Notes under the pieces: model-generated
The model's input: only the letters and a program-made list of their open reading frames with translations
What the model was told of the DNA's origin: nothing
Database searches by the model: none
Source: Ursus arctos
Lineage: Eukaryota > Chordata > Mammalia > Carnivora > Ursidae
Assembly: GCF_023065955.2 (NCBI RefSeq)
Contig: NW_026622863.1
Coordinates: 42,948,177 to 43,012,176, forward strand
DNA length: 64,000 bases
Direction of reading: 5' to 3'
Part shown: piece by piece, positions 1-12,753 of the stretch
Layout: the number at the start of each line of letters is the position of its first letter
How positions within the stretch are numbered: the first letter of the stretch is position 1
Translations under genes and position numbers: made by a program

Positions 1-1507
1 TTTGCAAACCTGTTTTATTTAGCAGAGTTCCTATAGGGCCTACCACAGGTGCTCAGTGAATGCTCTTTGGACAGAGATGTCCAAAACTATGAAGATGAAT
101 TTTGCCCAATGCCAGTGCTATTCTAGTAGTCAATTTTGTGATTAAAAATTCTTTAGAGAATTTGAACATTGTCTGACTCTCATTTACCTCCTCACATCAT
201 ACTTCGTATTTTTTGTCCATTAACTTTATTCAGTGATTTCATATGTGTAAGGGTCACAGAATTACTCCTGCTACACTGAGATGTGCATTAAAAATATATT
301 TTATTTAAAAAATATGTTCTGATATCCTTTATGAGTTCTGTTTAGTAGAATGAAAAAAAGCTAGTTTTAAAGCAGTCTGGTTCAAAACTTAGTACATCAG
401 TAAATTGTTTCTTTGAATAATTATTCAGTCATTCAGATTCCACTCTGTACCCCTGTCCTCTGTTAAGGTGGTGTCTGAGGTATGGAAGAAGATCTTTATA
501 GCTTGGGGAGGAAGATGGTCCCTGGTCCTTTCATGAATGTGTGCTGCTGGCTGGTATCCAGTGAATCTGCTTTAGCTGGCTCCTTTTACTTGGCATTCTA
601 TAGCTGATAAATTTGTGCTACGTTTCATCTCAGTCATGGTACAAGAGCCTCTCCTTTTCAACTGTCCTCCTTTGGATCTTGCTCCCTCCATAGATTTCTT
701 GAGTCTCTGTCATGTCCTTCAAAGAGTTCCTGGATTCCATATATCCCACAACCTGTGGGGCCCCCTTGTCTTCTACAAGGGCCTTATCCCACCCTACTCA
801 GGATGTATGCTACAATGGGAACCAAAGGCTACTTAAAGTCCTCCCAACTTGACCATGACACTTTGCCCTCCTAACTACTGCCTATCTCACTCCACCTTAA
901 TGTGCTGGGGTGTGGGGAGTTCTGAGCACACATTTAACTGCCTATCTCCCTACATCCGTGGTCTTTTCTTTTCTCTCCCAGGCCTCCAAGGGAAGGAGAA
1001 GGTTTTCCTCTTCCAATTTACCCTCTGTCTTTTTCAATAGAACTAAAATGGAAAAAGGACACGAGAAATAAGGAAGCCTAATATAGCTACACATATTTGG
1101 AGTTTGTGAGTGCCAATATGAAACCTGACATAGTATAAAAGAAGGCCATGGCAGGTCCCAGGATATTGATGATAAAGTGCATCTATTCAGAAGTAAGAAA
1201 ATTAGCCACTAGAGGAAGAATATCCCATTTTGAGCTTTTCTTGCCATATTATCTGTTTTTCATCTGGAAATAATAGGTTCATTTCTCCAGAACATAGAGC
1301 AGAGTGTCTAGGAAAATTAAATTGACAAGCCTACTTTGTACTCTGCATTTGACTTAGTCATTTACTTGAGCTACTCATTTTTTCATAAGGATTTTAATTA
1401 ATGTTTGCTGTCACTTCCTTTGAGTCTAAGGAACTTCCTTTATTATTTCTGATGAGGCTACCCTGCTAGCAGTGAATTCTCTGTTTTTGTTTATCTGGAA
1501 ATGTATT
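1..1507. other. Unassigned sequence, no gene seen
   Basis: AT-rich non-coding-looking sequence. The only open frames are short and lack splice signals or recognisable motifs. No SINE or L1 signature is visible. It probably lies upstream of, or in an early intron of, the zinc-finger gene, but nothing here proves transcription. Confidence 0.4.
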
Positions 1508-1520
1508 TCATATTCCTTTT

Positions 1521-1709
1521 TTTTTAAAAGATTTTATTTATTTATTAGACAGAGAGAGGCAGTGAGAGCGGGAACACAAGCAGGGGGAGTGGGAGAGGAA
1601 GAAGCAGGCTCCCAGCGGAGGAGCCTGATGCGGGGTTCGATCCCAGAATGCCGGGATCACACCCTGAGCCGAAGGCAGACGCTTAGCGACTGAGCCACCC
1701 AGGTGCCCC
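1521..1709 (-). repeat. Carnivore tRNA-Lys SINE (SINEC type)
   Basis: It reads as poly-T, then AAAGATTTTATTTATTTATT, then a tRNA-like head ending in GGTGCCCC, so the element is on the minus strand. It is flanked by a perfect 13-bp target-site duplication, TCATATTCCTTTT, at 1508-1520 and 1710-1722. Confidence 0.93.
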
Positions 1710-2021
1710 TCATATTCCTTTTCTTAAGGTGAAATTCACAGAATAGAAAATAAATTATTTTAAATTGAATGATTCAGTGGCATTCACTAGTTCCAAAATA
1801 TTTTCATCACTCTAAAATAAAACCCCAGGCATTAAGCATTTACTCCCCCATTCCATTCCATTTGACAACCACCAATCTGCATTCTGTCTCTATTAAATTG
1901 CCTATTCTGTATGATTCATATAAGTAGAATCATAAAATATGTTACCATTTCTGTCTCGCTTATTTACTATAATCATCTTTATTTCTGAAAGATCACTTTG
2001 CTAAATATGATTATTAGTTGA

Positions 2022-2117
2022 GGGACACCTGGGTGGCGTAGTTGGTTAAGCATCTGACTCTTGGTTTTGGCTCTGGTCATGATCTCAGGGTCATGAGATC
2101 AAGCCCTGCCTCAGGTT
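2022..2117 (+). repeat. 3'-truncated carnivore SINE
   Basis: The head GGGACACCTGGGTGGCGTAG and the following tRNA-like body are present. The element stops at TCAGG where it meets the poly-T of an oppositely oriented SINE, so the later insertion landed in or at its middle. Confidence 0.88.
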
Positions 2118-2332
2118 CTTTTTTTTTTTTTTTTTTTTTTTTAAAGATTTTATTTATTTATTTGATAGAGAGAGAGACAGCCAGCAAGAGAGGGAACACA
2201 AGCAGGGGGAGTGGGAGAGGAAGAAGCAGGCTCACAGCAGAGGAGCCCGATGCGGGGCTCGATCCCATAATGCTGGGATCACGCCCTGAGCTGAAGGCAG
2301 ACGCTTTAACCGCTGTGCCACCCAGGCGCCCC
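2118..2332 (-). repeat. Carnivore SINE, tail-to-body with the preceding copy
   Basis: A poly-T run of about 24 is followed by AAAGATTTTATTTATTTATT and a full body ending in GGCGCCCC. It is inverted relative to the fragment at 2022-2117, so the two could pair as a hairpin in RNA. Confidence 0.93.
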
Positions 2333-2640
2333 GCCAACATCATTTTAATTCATCCATTGAAGGACACTTGGGTTGCTTCCATAATTTCGCTATTATAAGT
2401 AATACTGCAGTAAACATAGGGGTGCATATATCTTTTTTAATTAGCATTTTCTAATTCTTTGGGTAAGTAGCCAGTAGTGTAATAACAGGGTTATATGATA
2501 GTTTTATTTTTAATTTTTTGCAGAACTTCAGTACTATTTTCCACAATGTCTGCAACAGTTTGCATGCCCACCAACAGTGCACTAGGGTTTCTTTCTCTTT
2601 ACATTGTTGCCAACACTTGTTGTTTCTTGTGTTGTTGCTC

Positions 2641-3555
2641 CCAGCCTATTACTAGGGCCACAGTATGATTTTTGTGTGTGGTTATCTTTCCTTCTCGGGA
2701 GGGCAGGAGTCACTTTGGAATGGTGTTGGCCCCTATGAGGGCTGCTTACACGCCACCAGGCTTGTGGCACTGCTTTGGATGGGCTCTCGCCACGAGCACA
2801 TTGCAGGGGGTGAATCCACGGACAAGGGGAGGAGGAGTTCAGGATGCATGCTGTTAGCCACGTTTGCACGGGTCTCTGTGTAAGGGGACCTGGAGCTGAG
2901 GCCCGGCTGGAAGTGGTGTGTCCACAGAGGAATGTGGGAGCAGGGCACACTGTTAGCAAGTTACGTAGCCAAACTGGTTCTTGCTATTCCTGGAGAAGTC
3001 TCCCAAGGATCCCTGCCTCTCTAGCACACTCTCTGAGATTAGTAAACAAATCTCCCTCTCATATACCCCGGGAGTTTTTCAAACTGCTGTTTCTGTTCTG
3101 TCTTTTCTGTGCTATCTTTTTAGGGTGGGGGCTCAGTTTCTGCTCACCCTCCCAGCTCTCCCAGAGCTGAGCCTGCTGATTTTTAAAGTTCTAGGATTTG
3201 AGTCCCACTTCTTCTAAGAACTCCTGCATCCCAGCGCCTTTGGTTTTCAAAGTCAGTGTTCTGGGGATTCCTCTCACTGGACTCCCCAGTGAGAGAATCT
3301 GTTGCTCTCCACTCTTGCCAGCGGCATCCTTCCCTCCTAAATATGGTCCTGTGGGTCTGTTTAGTTCCCAATCGTGTCTCTACCCTTCTTACCCTCTTTG
3401 ATGGTGCCTCTTCTCTATATTTAGCTGTAGAAAGTTGTTCTGACATTTTCTGGGTCATTTTCTGGGTTACTTACACTGATGTGAATGTTATATTGTTGTA
3501 TTTGTGGGACAGGTAGAGTTTCGGGTCCTTCAGCTCCACCATCTTCCCTGGAATT
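2641..3555. repeat. Unidentified, relatively GC-rich interspersed-repeat-like block
   Basis: This block is richer in GC than its flanks, contains no convincing exon, and ends with CAGCTCCACCATCTTCCCTGG. That ending looks like the reverse complement of an L1 5' terminus. I suspect the 5' UTR of an older L1 or an LTR in antisense, but I cannot name it. The overlapping short open frames on both strands carry no known domain. Confidence 0.35.
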
Positions 3556-3764
3556 CTACTTTCAGCCTCTTATGATGTGTTTAGGTTTGTATCTCCATGT
3601 TTATCCTACTTTATTTGTATAGGAGGGGGTTTTTAAAAATCAAAAGTTGGAAGTTTTCAGCTATTTCTTTCAATATTTCTCTGTCCTTTCCTGTCTTCCT
3701 GATGTATGTATGCATATATTTGTATGCTTATTGCTGTTTCACATTTCTTTTTTTGTGGGGGGAT
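3556..3764. other. Short spacer resembling ancient LINE sequence
   Basis: T-rich sequence with a 'GGAAGTTTTCAGCTATTTCTT' type phrase that also recurs near 10.69 kb. This suggests a remnant of an ancient LINE ORF1 region in antisense, into which L1-A inserted. Confidence 0.35.
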
Positions 3765-4071
3765 TTCTTAATTTAATCTTATTTTATTTTATATTAATAT
3801 TTTTTTATTATATTATATTAGTCACCATACAGTACATCCCTGGTTTCTGATGCAAAGTTCAATGATTCATTAGTTGCGTATAACACCCAGTGCTTCATGC
3901 AATACGAGCCCTCCTTACTACCCATCATGAGCCTATCCCATTCCCCCAACCCCCTTCCCTCCAAAGCCCTCAGTTTGTTTCTCAGAGTCCATAGTCTCTC
4001 ATGCTTCACTCCCCCCACTGATTATCCCCCCTTTCTTTATCCCTTTCTTCTCCTACCGTTCTTCCTAGTTT

Positions 4072-7000
4072 TTATGTTCCATAGATGAGAGAAACCATAC
4101 GATAATTGTCTTTCTCTGCTTGACTTATTTCACTTAGCATTATCTCCTCCAGTGCCGTCCATGTTGCAGCAAATGTTGAGAAATCATTCTTTTTGATAGT
4201 TGAGTAATATTCCATTGTATATATGGACCACAACTTCTTAATCCAGTCATCTGTTGAAGGGCATCTCGGCTCCTTCCACGATTTAGCTATTGTGGACAAT
4301 GCTGCTATGAGCATTGGGGTGCATATGGCCCTTCTCTTCACCACGTCTGTATCTTTGGGGTAAATACCCAGTAGTGCAATGGCTGGATCATAGGGTAGCT
4401 CAATTTTTAACTTTTTCAGGGACCTCCACACTGTTTTCCAAAGTGGCTGTACCAACTTGAATTCCCACCAACAATGTAGGAGGGATCCCCTTTCTCCACA
4501 TCCTCTCCAACAATTGTTTTTTCTTGCCTTGTCAATTTTTGCCATTCTAACTGGCGTAAGGTGGTATCTAAGTGTGGTTTTGATTTGAATTTCCCTGATG
4601 GCTAATGATTTTGAACATTTTTTCATGTGTCTGTTAGCCATTTGTATGTCTTCATTGGAAAAGCGTCTGTTCATATCTTCTGCCCATTATATGATTTGTG
4701 TATTTGTTTCTCGTGTATTGAGTTTGAGAAGTTCTTTGTAGATCTTGGATACCAGTCTTTTATCTGTAGTGTCATTTGCAAATATCTTCTCCCATTCCGT
4801 GGGCTGCCTCTTAGTTTTTTTGATTGTTTCCTTGGCTGTGCAGAAGGTTTTTATCTTGATGAAGTCCCACAAGTTCATTTTATCTTTTGTTTCTCTTGCC
4901 TTTGGAGATGTGTCATGAAAAATGTTGCTGTGGCTGATGTCAAAGAGGTTGCTGCTTATGTTCTCCTCTAGGATTTGGATGGATTCCTGTCTCACATCGA
5001 GGTCTTTCATCCATTTGGAGTTTATCTTTGTGTATGGTGTGAGAGAGTGGTCAAGTTTCATTCTTTTGCATGTAGCTGTCCAATTTTCCCAGCACCATTT
5101 CTTGAAGACTGTCTTTTTCCCACCGGATGTTTTTTCCTGCTTTGTCAAAAATTAGTTGCCCAAAGAGCCGAGGGTCCATTTCTGGGCTCTCTATTCTGTT
5201 CCATTGGTCTATGTGTCTGTTTTTGTGCCAGTACCATGCTGTCTTTGTGATCACAGCTTTGTAGTACAGCTCGAAATCTGACCTTGTGATACCCCCAGCT
5301 TTGTTTTTCCATTTCGACAATGCCTTGGCGATTCGGGGCCTTTTCTGGTTCCATACAAATTTAAGGGCTATTTGTTCCAGTTCTTTGAAGAATGTCATCG
5401 GTATTTTGATCGGGATAGCATTGAAAGTGTAGATTGCTCTGGGTAGCATGGACGTTTTAACTATGTTAATTCTTCTGATCCATGAGCATGGAATATTTTT
5501 TCATCTTTTTGTGTTTTCTTCAATGTCTTTCAAGTGTGATTTGTAGTTTCTAGAATATAGGTCCTTTACGTCTCTGGTTAAGTTAATTCCAAGGTAACGT
5601 ATGGTTTTTGGTGCTATTGTAAATGGGATGGAGTTCCTAATTTCTCTTTCTTCAGTCTCATTATTCGTATAGAAATGCAACTGATTTCTGAGTATTGATT
5701 TTGTATCTCGCCACATTACTGAATTGCTCTATAACTTCTAAGAGTTTGGGAGTGGATTCTTTTGGGTTTTCCATGTAGAGTATCATGTCATCTGTGAAGA
5801 GAGACAGTTTGACTTCTTCTTTGCTGATTTGAATACCTTTTATCCCTTTTTGTTGCCTGATTGCTGTTGCAAGGACTTCTAGTACTATGTTGAATAATAG
5901 TGGTGAGAGTGGGCATCCTTGTCGTGTTCCTGATCTTAAGGGAAAGGCTTCCAGCTTTTCCCCATTGAGAATGATATTCGCTGTAGGGTTTTCATAGATG
6001 GCTTTTATGAAATTGAGGAGTGTACCCTCTGTCCCTACACTCTGAAGGGTTTTAATCAGAAAACGATGCTATATTTGTCAGATGATTTTTCTGCATCAAT
6101 TGAGAGGTTCATATGGTTCTTGACTCTTTTCTTGTTGATATGATCTATCACACTGTTTGATTTGCGAATGTTGAACCACCCTTGCATCCCAGGGATGAAT
6201 CCCACTTGGTCATGATGGATAATCCTTTTAATGTACTGTTGGATCCTATTAGCTAGGATCTTGTTGAGAATTTTGGTGTCCATATTCATCAGGGATATCA
6301 GTCTGTAATTCTTCTTTTTGATGGGGTCTTTGCCAGCTTTTGTGATCAAGGTAGTGCAGGCTTCATAGAATGAGTTTGGTAGCTTTCCTTCTGTTATTTT
6401 CTGAAACAGCTTCAGGAGAATAGGTATTATTTCTTCTTTGAATGTTTGGTAGAATTCCCCGGGGAATCCACCAGGCCCTGGACTCTTGTTTTTTTGGGAG
6501 GTTTTTGATCACTTCTTCAATTTCTTCACGATTAATCGGTCTGTTTAGATAATCAATTTCTTCCTGTTTCAGTCTTGGTAGTTTATAGGTTTCTAAGAAG
6601 GCATCCATTTCTTCCAGGTTGTTTAATTTATTGGTATGTAGTTGTTGATGATGGTTTTTAATGATTGTTTCTATTTCCTTGTGTTTGGTCATGATCTCTC
6701 CCCTTTCATTCATAATTTATTTAATTTGGGTCCTTTCTTCTTTTGAATAAGTCATGCCAGTGGCTTATCGATCTTATTTATTCTTTCAGAGAGCCAGCTT
6801 CTAGTTCTGTTGATCTTCTCTACTGTGCTCCTGGTTTCTAATTCATGATCTCTGCTCTAATCTTAATCAACTGCCTTCTCGTGCGTGGGTCAGTTTTGTT
6901 CTTCTGTTTCCGTTCCACCTTCTTGAGGTGAGAATATAAAGACTGCATTTTAGATTGTCTATTCCTTTGAGTGAGGCTTGGATGGCTGTGTATTTTCCCC

Positions 7001-7840
7001 TTAGGACCGCCTTTGCAGTTTCCCATAGGTTTTGGACCGATGTGTTTTCATTCTCGTTGGTTTCCATAAATTGCTTAAGTTCTTCTTTAATTCCCTGGTT
7101 TACCCAATCATTCTTAAGCAGGGTGGTTCTTACTTTCCACGTGTTTGAGTTTCATGCAAAGTTTTCCTTGTGATTGAGCTCCAATTTCAAAGCACTGTGG
7201 TCTGAGAATATGCAGGGAATAATCTCAGTCTTTTGGTATCAGTTGAGACCGTTTTGTGACCCAGTATTTGGTCTATTCTGGAGAAAGTTCCATGTGCATT
7301 CGAAAAGAATGAGTATTCTGTTGTTCTGGGGTGCAGTGTTCTGTATATATCTATGAGGTCCATCTGGTCCAATATGTCATTCAAAGCTCTTATTTCTTTG
7401 TTGATTTTCTGCTTAGGTGATCTGTCTATTGCTGATAGTGGAGTGTTGAGGTCCCCTAATATTAATGCATTATTATCTATATGTCTCTTTATTCTGGTTA
7501 AGAGTTGACTTGTGTATCTAGCTGCTCCCCTGTTGGGGGCATAGATATTTATAATTGTCACATCCACTTGTCGGAAACATCCTTTAAGAATAATATAGTG
7601 TCCTTCTGTATCTCTAACTACAGTCTTTAAAATCTGTCTGATATGAGAATTGCTACCCCAGCTTTCTTTTGAGGTCCATTGGCATGAAAAATGGTTTTCC
7701 ATCCCTTCACTTTCAGTCTGGATGTATCTTTAGGTTCAAGATGAGTCTCTTGTAGACAGCAAATGGATGGGTCATGTCTTTTTATCCAATCTGCAACCCT
7801 GTTGCATTTATGGGAGCATTTAGGCCATTCACATTGAGAG
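4072..7840 (-). pseudogene. L1-A ORF2 remnant (endonuclease and reverse transcriptase)
   Basis: Consecutive open pieces on the minus strand cover the endonuclease (7187-7702, with INIYAPN and GDLNTPLSAIDRS), the reverse transcriptase (6056-6713, with the [20 protein letters not shown] stretch) and the C-terminal region (4072-5449, ending [12 protein letters not shown]). Many frameshifts and stops separate them. In the polymerase active site the alanine of F-A-D-D appears as threonine. The copy is dead. Confidence 0.8.
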
Positions 7841-7895
7841 TGATTATTGAGAGAGATGATTTTAATGATGTCCTACTGCCTGTGAAGTCTTTTTT

Positions 7896-8840
7896 CTATA
7901 GATTGTAAATTTCTGTTCTGTATCTCTCTTGGGGTCTTTTTAGTTTTATACAACCCCCCTTAATATTTCTTGTAGGGCCAGCTTGGTGATCACAGTCTTT
8001 CATTTTCTGCCGGTCTTGGAAGGTCCTTGTCTCTCCATCAATTCTGAATGACAGCCTTGCTGGATAAAGGCTCCTTGGCTGCATGTTCTTCTTACTTAGT
8101 GCTCTGAATATGTCTTTCCAGCTTTTTCTGGCTTTCCAGGTCTCTCTAGACAGGTCTGACGTTATTCCGATGTTTTTCCCTCTGTAGGTGAGGATTCTCT
8201 TCCCCCTGGCTGCTTTCAAGATTTTATTCTTGCATCTGAGATTTGCAAATTGTACTATTATATGACGTTGTGTTGGTCTGTTCTTATTGATCTTGGGAGG
8301 GGTCCTCTCTGCCTCTTGGACACGAATGCTTGTTTCCTTCAAGTTCTCTTGTACAATTTGTTCAAATATCTCTTCTGGACCTCTCTCTTTCTCCACCCTC
8401 TCGGGGATGCCAGTGATTCTGATATTGGAGCATTTCATTGAGTCTGTAATCTCCCGTATTCTAATTTCTTGAAATTGGAGTTTTTAAAGCCATGTTCCCT
8501 CTTTTTCCTTCTTTTCTATCATCTCATCTTCCAACTCACTAATTCGTTCTTCTGTCTCGTTTACCCTGGCCATCAGAGCATCCAGTTTAGACTGCATTTG
8601 ATTCATAGCATTCTTAATTTCTGCCAGATTCACGCTCATTTACGCCCTTAGAGATTCTATATTCTCGTCAATATTTTCGCTAATATTTTTTCAAGCCTAC
8701 ACATTATCTTGACCATTGTTACTCTGAACTCCATTTCTGACAATTTGGTTATATCCACATCCATTAGTTCTGTGGCAGAGGCCACAGTCTCTGTTTCTTT
8801 CCTTTGTTGGGGGTTCCTCCTTGTCATTCTGATGAGGTGT
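7896..8840 (-). pseudogene. L1-A ORF1 remnant
   Basis: The longest open piece (7896-8438) encodes the ORF1p RNA-binding and C-terminal regions. Recognisable motifs include RIIVQ-like beta strands, 'RTPPKINKNRPTQRHIIVQF' and 'ILYPARLSFRIDG'-like text (here SLYPARLSFRIDG). ORF1p is the trimeric nucleic-acid chaperone that coats L1 RNA. The N-terminal coiled-coil part lies toward 8840 and is broken by frameshifts, so the copy is non-functional. Confidence 0.75.
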
Positions 8841-9709
8841 GGTTGTGGGGATGTACAGACCCCAAATTATTGACCAGGACCCAAGCAAGGTGCACTTGTT
8901 TTATAGGGACCTTAGGGATGTAGTCTTCTTGATTCTTCTGCCTGCCTTCTGGGCGAGAGGCCTGCCACGCAGATAATCAGGCAACCCTGTTTGGGTAGAT
9001 TTGCCCTGTCCCCTGTGTGTGGGGAGGATGGGTATAGTGCAAACCGATTTTTCCGGTCTTTTGTTGTCTGCTGGCTTTCCCTGGCAGCTTTCTGTGACTC
9101 TTCTGAGAGTCAGAGCAGCTTTGGCCGTATCCAAGCCTCTGTCTCAGAACAGAACGATCGCAGTCTGCTCTCCACTGAGCTCTCCTGGCCACTTTAACTC
9201 AGTTTGTGTTGGTGCTGCTAAAAACCCCGCAGCATCCCGGGTTGTGTACCCCACAGCTGTTCTCCCAGTCCTTGCTCCCAGGGCTGGCTCCCCTCTGCCC
9301 TTTGTGCTTCTAACACCGCCAGCTGCCCCCATTCCCGCACACGCCTGAGCTCCCTGTTTCAGTGTGGTACGAGTGCGTGCTCCGGAACTCCTGGTGTCAG
9401 TCTGGTTTCTCAGTGGCTACCGGTCCACGAATCTGGCCCGCTCCCCATCGCAGGAGGCTTTTGCTTCCCGGCGCCTGAGCGCGGCGGCTCCCTCCCCCTG
9501 CTGTTTATTTTCCGATATCTGTGTGCAGATTCACAGCTCCCCGCTTCATACCTCAGTACTGGATGTTTGTTTGTAGAGATCCAGGTGTATCTTCCTATGT
9601 CTCAGGCTGATTTTGTGGGTGTTCAGGATGGTCTGGTAGATATCCAGCTCGATTCAGGGGACCAGCTGAAAAAAGGTTCCCTACTTCTCTGCCATCTTTT
9701 TTCCCCCCA

Positions 9710-12395
9710 CATTTGGAATAATTATTAATAGGTAAGAACTTATGTCATTGTATTCATAGTTTTCTGACTGTTCTTTAATTCCCCTGTTGTTTTCTTCCTC
9801 TCTTGCTGCTTGCTTTTGTAACGATTTTATGTAATGGCATGGTCTGATTCCCTTCTTTTTATCTTCTGTGTATCAGCTGTAGGTTTTGCTTTATGGTTAC
9901 CATGAGGCTTACATAAAACGTTTTATAGATAATCTATTTTAAGCTGGTGACAAATTAACTTTGATCACAGACAAAAATACTCTACTTTTTACTCTCCTTT
10001 TTAGTGTTTTTGATGTCGCAGTATTGTATTCATTAACAAGCTTTTGTAGCTATTGTTACTTTTTAAATTTTTTATTTAAGTTCAGTTAGCCAACATATAA
10101 ATACATCATTAGTTTTTGATGTATTTTTTATGTTCTTGTCCTTTAACCTTTATACTAGAGTTAAGTATTTAACACACCACCATATTGCAGTATTAAAGTT
10201 TTCTAATTCATCTATATATTTACTTCTACCAATGTGTTACATACCTTTGTCTTCATGTTACTAATTAGTGTCTCATTTCAGCTTGAAGAACTTCTTTTAG
10301 CATTTCTTGGGAGGTAGTTCTAGTGGCGATGGACTCCCTCAACTCTTGTTTGTTGGGAAAGTCTTTCTCTCTTCTTCATTTCTGAAGGACAGCTTTGGTG
10401 GATAGTGTATTCTTGGTTTGCGGGGGTTTTTTTTTATTCAGTACTTTGAATATACATCATCCTGCTCTCTCCTGGCCTGTAAGATTTCTGCTGAAAAATC
10501 TATTGTTAGCCTCATGGGGATTCTCTGTAACTTACAAGCTTCTTTTCTCTTGATGCTGTTAAGATTCTTTTTGGTTTTGATTTTTGACAGTTTTATTTTA
10601 ATGTGTCTTGAAGAAGACTTTTTTAGAATTGAGTTTGTTTGACCTTTGAGCTTTATGAACTTGGATATCAGAATCTCTCTCCAGGTTTGGAAGTTTTTAG
10701 GCATTAGTTTTTAAATAGGCTTTCCGCCCTTTTTCTCACTCTTCACATTCTGAGATTCTCATAATATGAATATAGTTTCGTTTGATGATGTACCATAATT
10801 CATATAAACTTTCTTCAGTCTTTTTCTCCTCTGACTAGATAATTTACAGTTCCTGTCTTCTTTTTTATTTTTTTTTAAGGTTTTATTTATTTATTTGACA
10901 GAGAGAGAGGGAACACAAGCAGGGGGAGTGGGAGAGGGAGAAGGAGGCTTCTCGCCGAGCAGGGAGCCCGATGTGGGGCTCTATCCCAGAACACTGGGAT
11001 CATGACCTGAGCTGAAGGCAGACGCTTAACAACTGAGCCACCCAGGCGCCCCACAGTTCCTGTCTTCTAACTCACAGATTCTTGCTTCTGCTTAATCTGT
11101 TGTGCTATTGATGCTCTTTAGTGCATTTTCATTTCATTTATTATATTCTCCAGAATTTGTTTGGTTCTTTTTTATGATTTCTCTGTGAAATTTATCATTT
11201 TGTTCATGTATGTTTTCCTCTTATCATCAATTTATGTTTCTGTGTTTTTCTGTAGCTCTTTGAGTTTCCTTAAAACAGCTGTTTTGAATTCTTTACTGGG
11301 AAAAGCACGTTTCCATGTCTTTGAGATCAGTTACTGGTAGATGATTGTGACCCTTTAACAGTATCATGTTTCTTTGATTTTTTTCATGTTCCTTGAAGTT
11401 TGACGTTGCTCTCTTTGCATTTGAAGTAGCTCTCACCTCCTCCAGGTGTTAACCACCTTCAGGAGAGAAATAACTTCCATCAGCACTGCGTAGGGATTCT
11501 GAAGCTTTCTCAGTATTTCTTTCAGTACACTTGCCCCACTATTCTTGCTTTCTCTTGTAGGAGAATTTAAGCTTGTATGCCTTCTCTTGATCCTATAGCA
11601 CACCAGGGTGCTTGCTGACAACCTCTTTTTTTGTTTTTCCAAAGACAGCACTGAAGCTCGTGTTTGTGGTCTCTTCCTGGCCTGTGTTCAGACTGGCTGT
11701 CTGCTACAGGGTGGGGGTTTGTGGGGGTGAGGTCTGCAGAACTCTGAGGGTGCCCATGGGGGAGGGGCATTATGAGACTCCTATCTGGTATTCTCCCAGT
11801 CTCATTCTACCTTCTGGTCATGCAGCTCAGAATTCAGTCCTCTGGATGGTGTGAGAGAGAAATGAGCCACTTTGGCACTGTTCTACACAGCTAGGAAACT
11901 GAGTGCTCACTCATATACTCTCACTTTCCTCCACGGACAAGTTCACTGGCCATGAACATCCCTGGTCCTAAGCTGTGCTGCCTTGGGAGATAGGTGATGT
12001 GAATAAAATCAAACTGTTCCTCTTACCCTCTGTGATAAGTCCAAACTCATATTTTTTGCTCCCAGCAGTATGCTGGTACTTTGCGGACTGGATTTCCACA
12101 AAAGTTCTCTTATCTATAGGTGATTGTCTAAGACAGTTTTTTCCAGTGGTCCTGGACCACAGCCAAGAGAGGTAGAGTTGGTTCACAGGTCATTACAGAA
12201 TCCACACCTGGGGCTGAGCTCTTGTATGCCTGTTACCCAGTGTATGAGGAGGTGAGTCTCCTCCTTAGTCTCTTAGTGTACGGTGCTCCATCAGCTCCCA
12301 CAAAGGCATTTTTGTCCATAGATGGAAACCAAATTGTTGTTGAGGCAGGGAAACAAATGAGGGATGTCTTATTCAGGCATATGGCCTTTGGTTTC
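9710..12395 (-). mobile_element. Ancient L1 5' half (5' UTR and ORF1 region), antisense
   Basis: T-rich sequence whose phrases (CTGCTGAAAAATCTATTGTTAG, GGAAGTTTTTAGGCATTAG, and CACAAAGGCATTTTTGTCCA near 12.3 kb) match what I remember of old mammalian L1 or HAL1 5' regions read in antisense. It is interrupted by the SINE at 10861-11052. No intact frame survives. Family assignment is from memory. Confidence 0.45.
10861..11052 (-). repeat. Carnivore SINE
   Basis: A T-rich start, AAGGTTTTATTTATTTATTT and a body ending in GGCGCCCC show a minus-strand insertion. The target-site duplication ACAGTTCCTGTCTTC is perfect at 10846-10860 and 11053-11067. Confidence 0.94.
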
Positions 12396-12517
12396 TTAAA
12401 CCAGTTTATTTCAAATGCCTTGATATTAATTAGAAAGGATTCCAAAAGAGGATTTCAATCCCACAGCCTTCTCTGAACCCTTTGTGTTAGTAGATGTTCA
12501 TATTCTTAGGGTCTTTT

Positions 12518-12699
12518 ATTTTTTTTTAAGATTATATTTATTTGAGAGAGTGAGTACAAGCTGGGAAAAGAGGCAGAGGGAGAGAGAGAAGCAGACTCCC
12601 CACCAAGCAGGGAGCCAATATGGGGCTCAATCCCAGAACCCTGGGATCATGACCTGAGCTGAAGGCAGACACTTAACCAACTGAGCCACCCAGGCACCC
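12518..12699 (-). repeat. Carnivore SINE, older variant
   Basis: Minus-strand SINE ending in CAGGCACCCC, flanked by imperfect TAGGGTCTTTT and TAGGGTCCTTTT. The body has more substitutions than neighbouring copies. Confidence 0.9.
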
Positions 12700-12753
12700 C
12701 TCATAGGGTCCTTTTAGACCTACAAATAAATTCTTAAAAACATTGATTGTGAT

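Larger units (their letters stand above)
1730..2640 (-). mobile_element. Old L1 3' region, antisense, split by two SINEs
   Basis: The stretches 1730-2021 and 2333-2640 resemble the 3' UTR and end of ORF2 of an old mammalian L1 read in antisense. Examples are the phrase around CAACCACCAATCTGCATTCT and the 'ATCCATTGAAGGACACTTGGG' type stretch. Copies are diverged and the family name is not assigned. Confidence 0.6.
3765..9709 (-). mobile_element. L1-A: nearly full-length but degraded LINE-1
   Basis: The order from right to left is: 5' end with GCCATCTTTTTTCCCCCC, GC-rich 5' UTR, ORF1, ORF2, and a 3' UTR ending at a T/A-rich tail near 3765-3811. The length is about 5.95 kb. Reading frames are broken many times, so this copy is older than L1-B and L1-C. 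Its 5' UTR lacks the SINE found in those two copies (empty site at 8915-8930). I could not establish a convincing target-site duplication. Confidence 0.9.

Noticed and set aside
2582..2959. 125-codon minus-strand frame as a gene
   Set aside because: It overlaps open frames on the other strand, straddles an old L1 and a repeat-like block, and has no motif support.
3740..9715. CACATTT as the target-site duplication of L1-A
   Set aside because: Only about 7 bp, and its position relative to the T-rich tail is not consistent. It could be chance.
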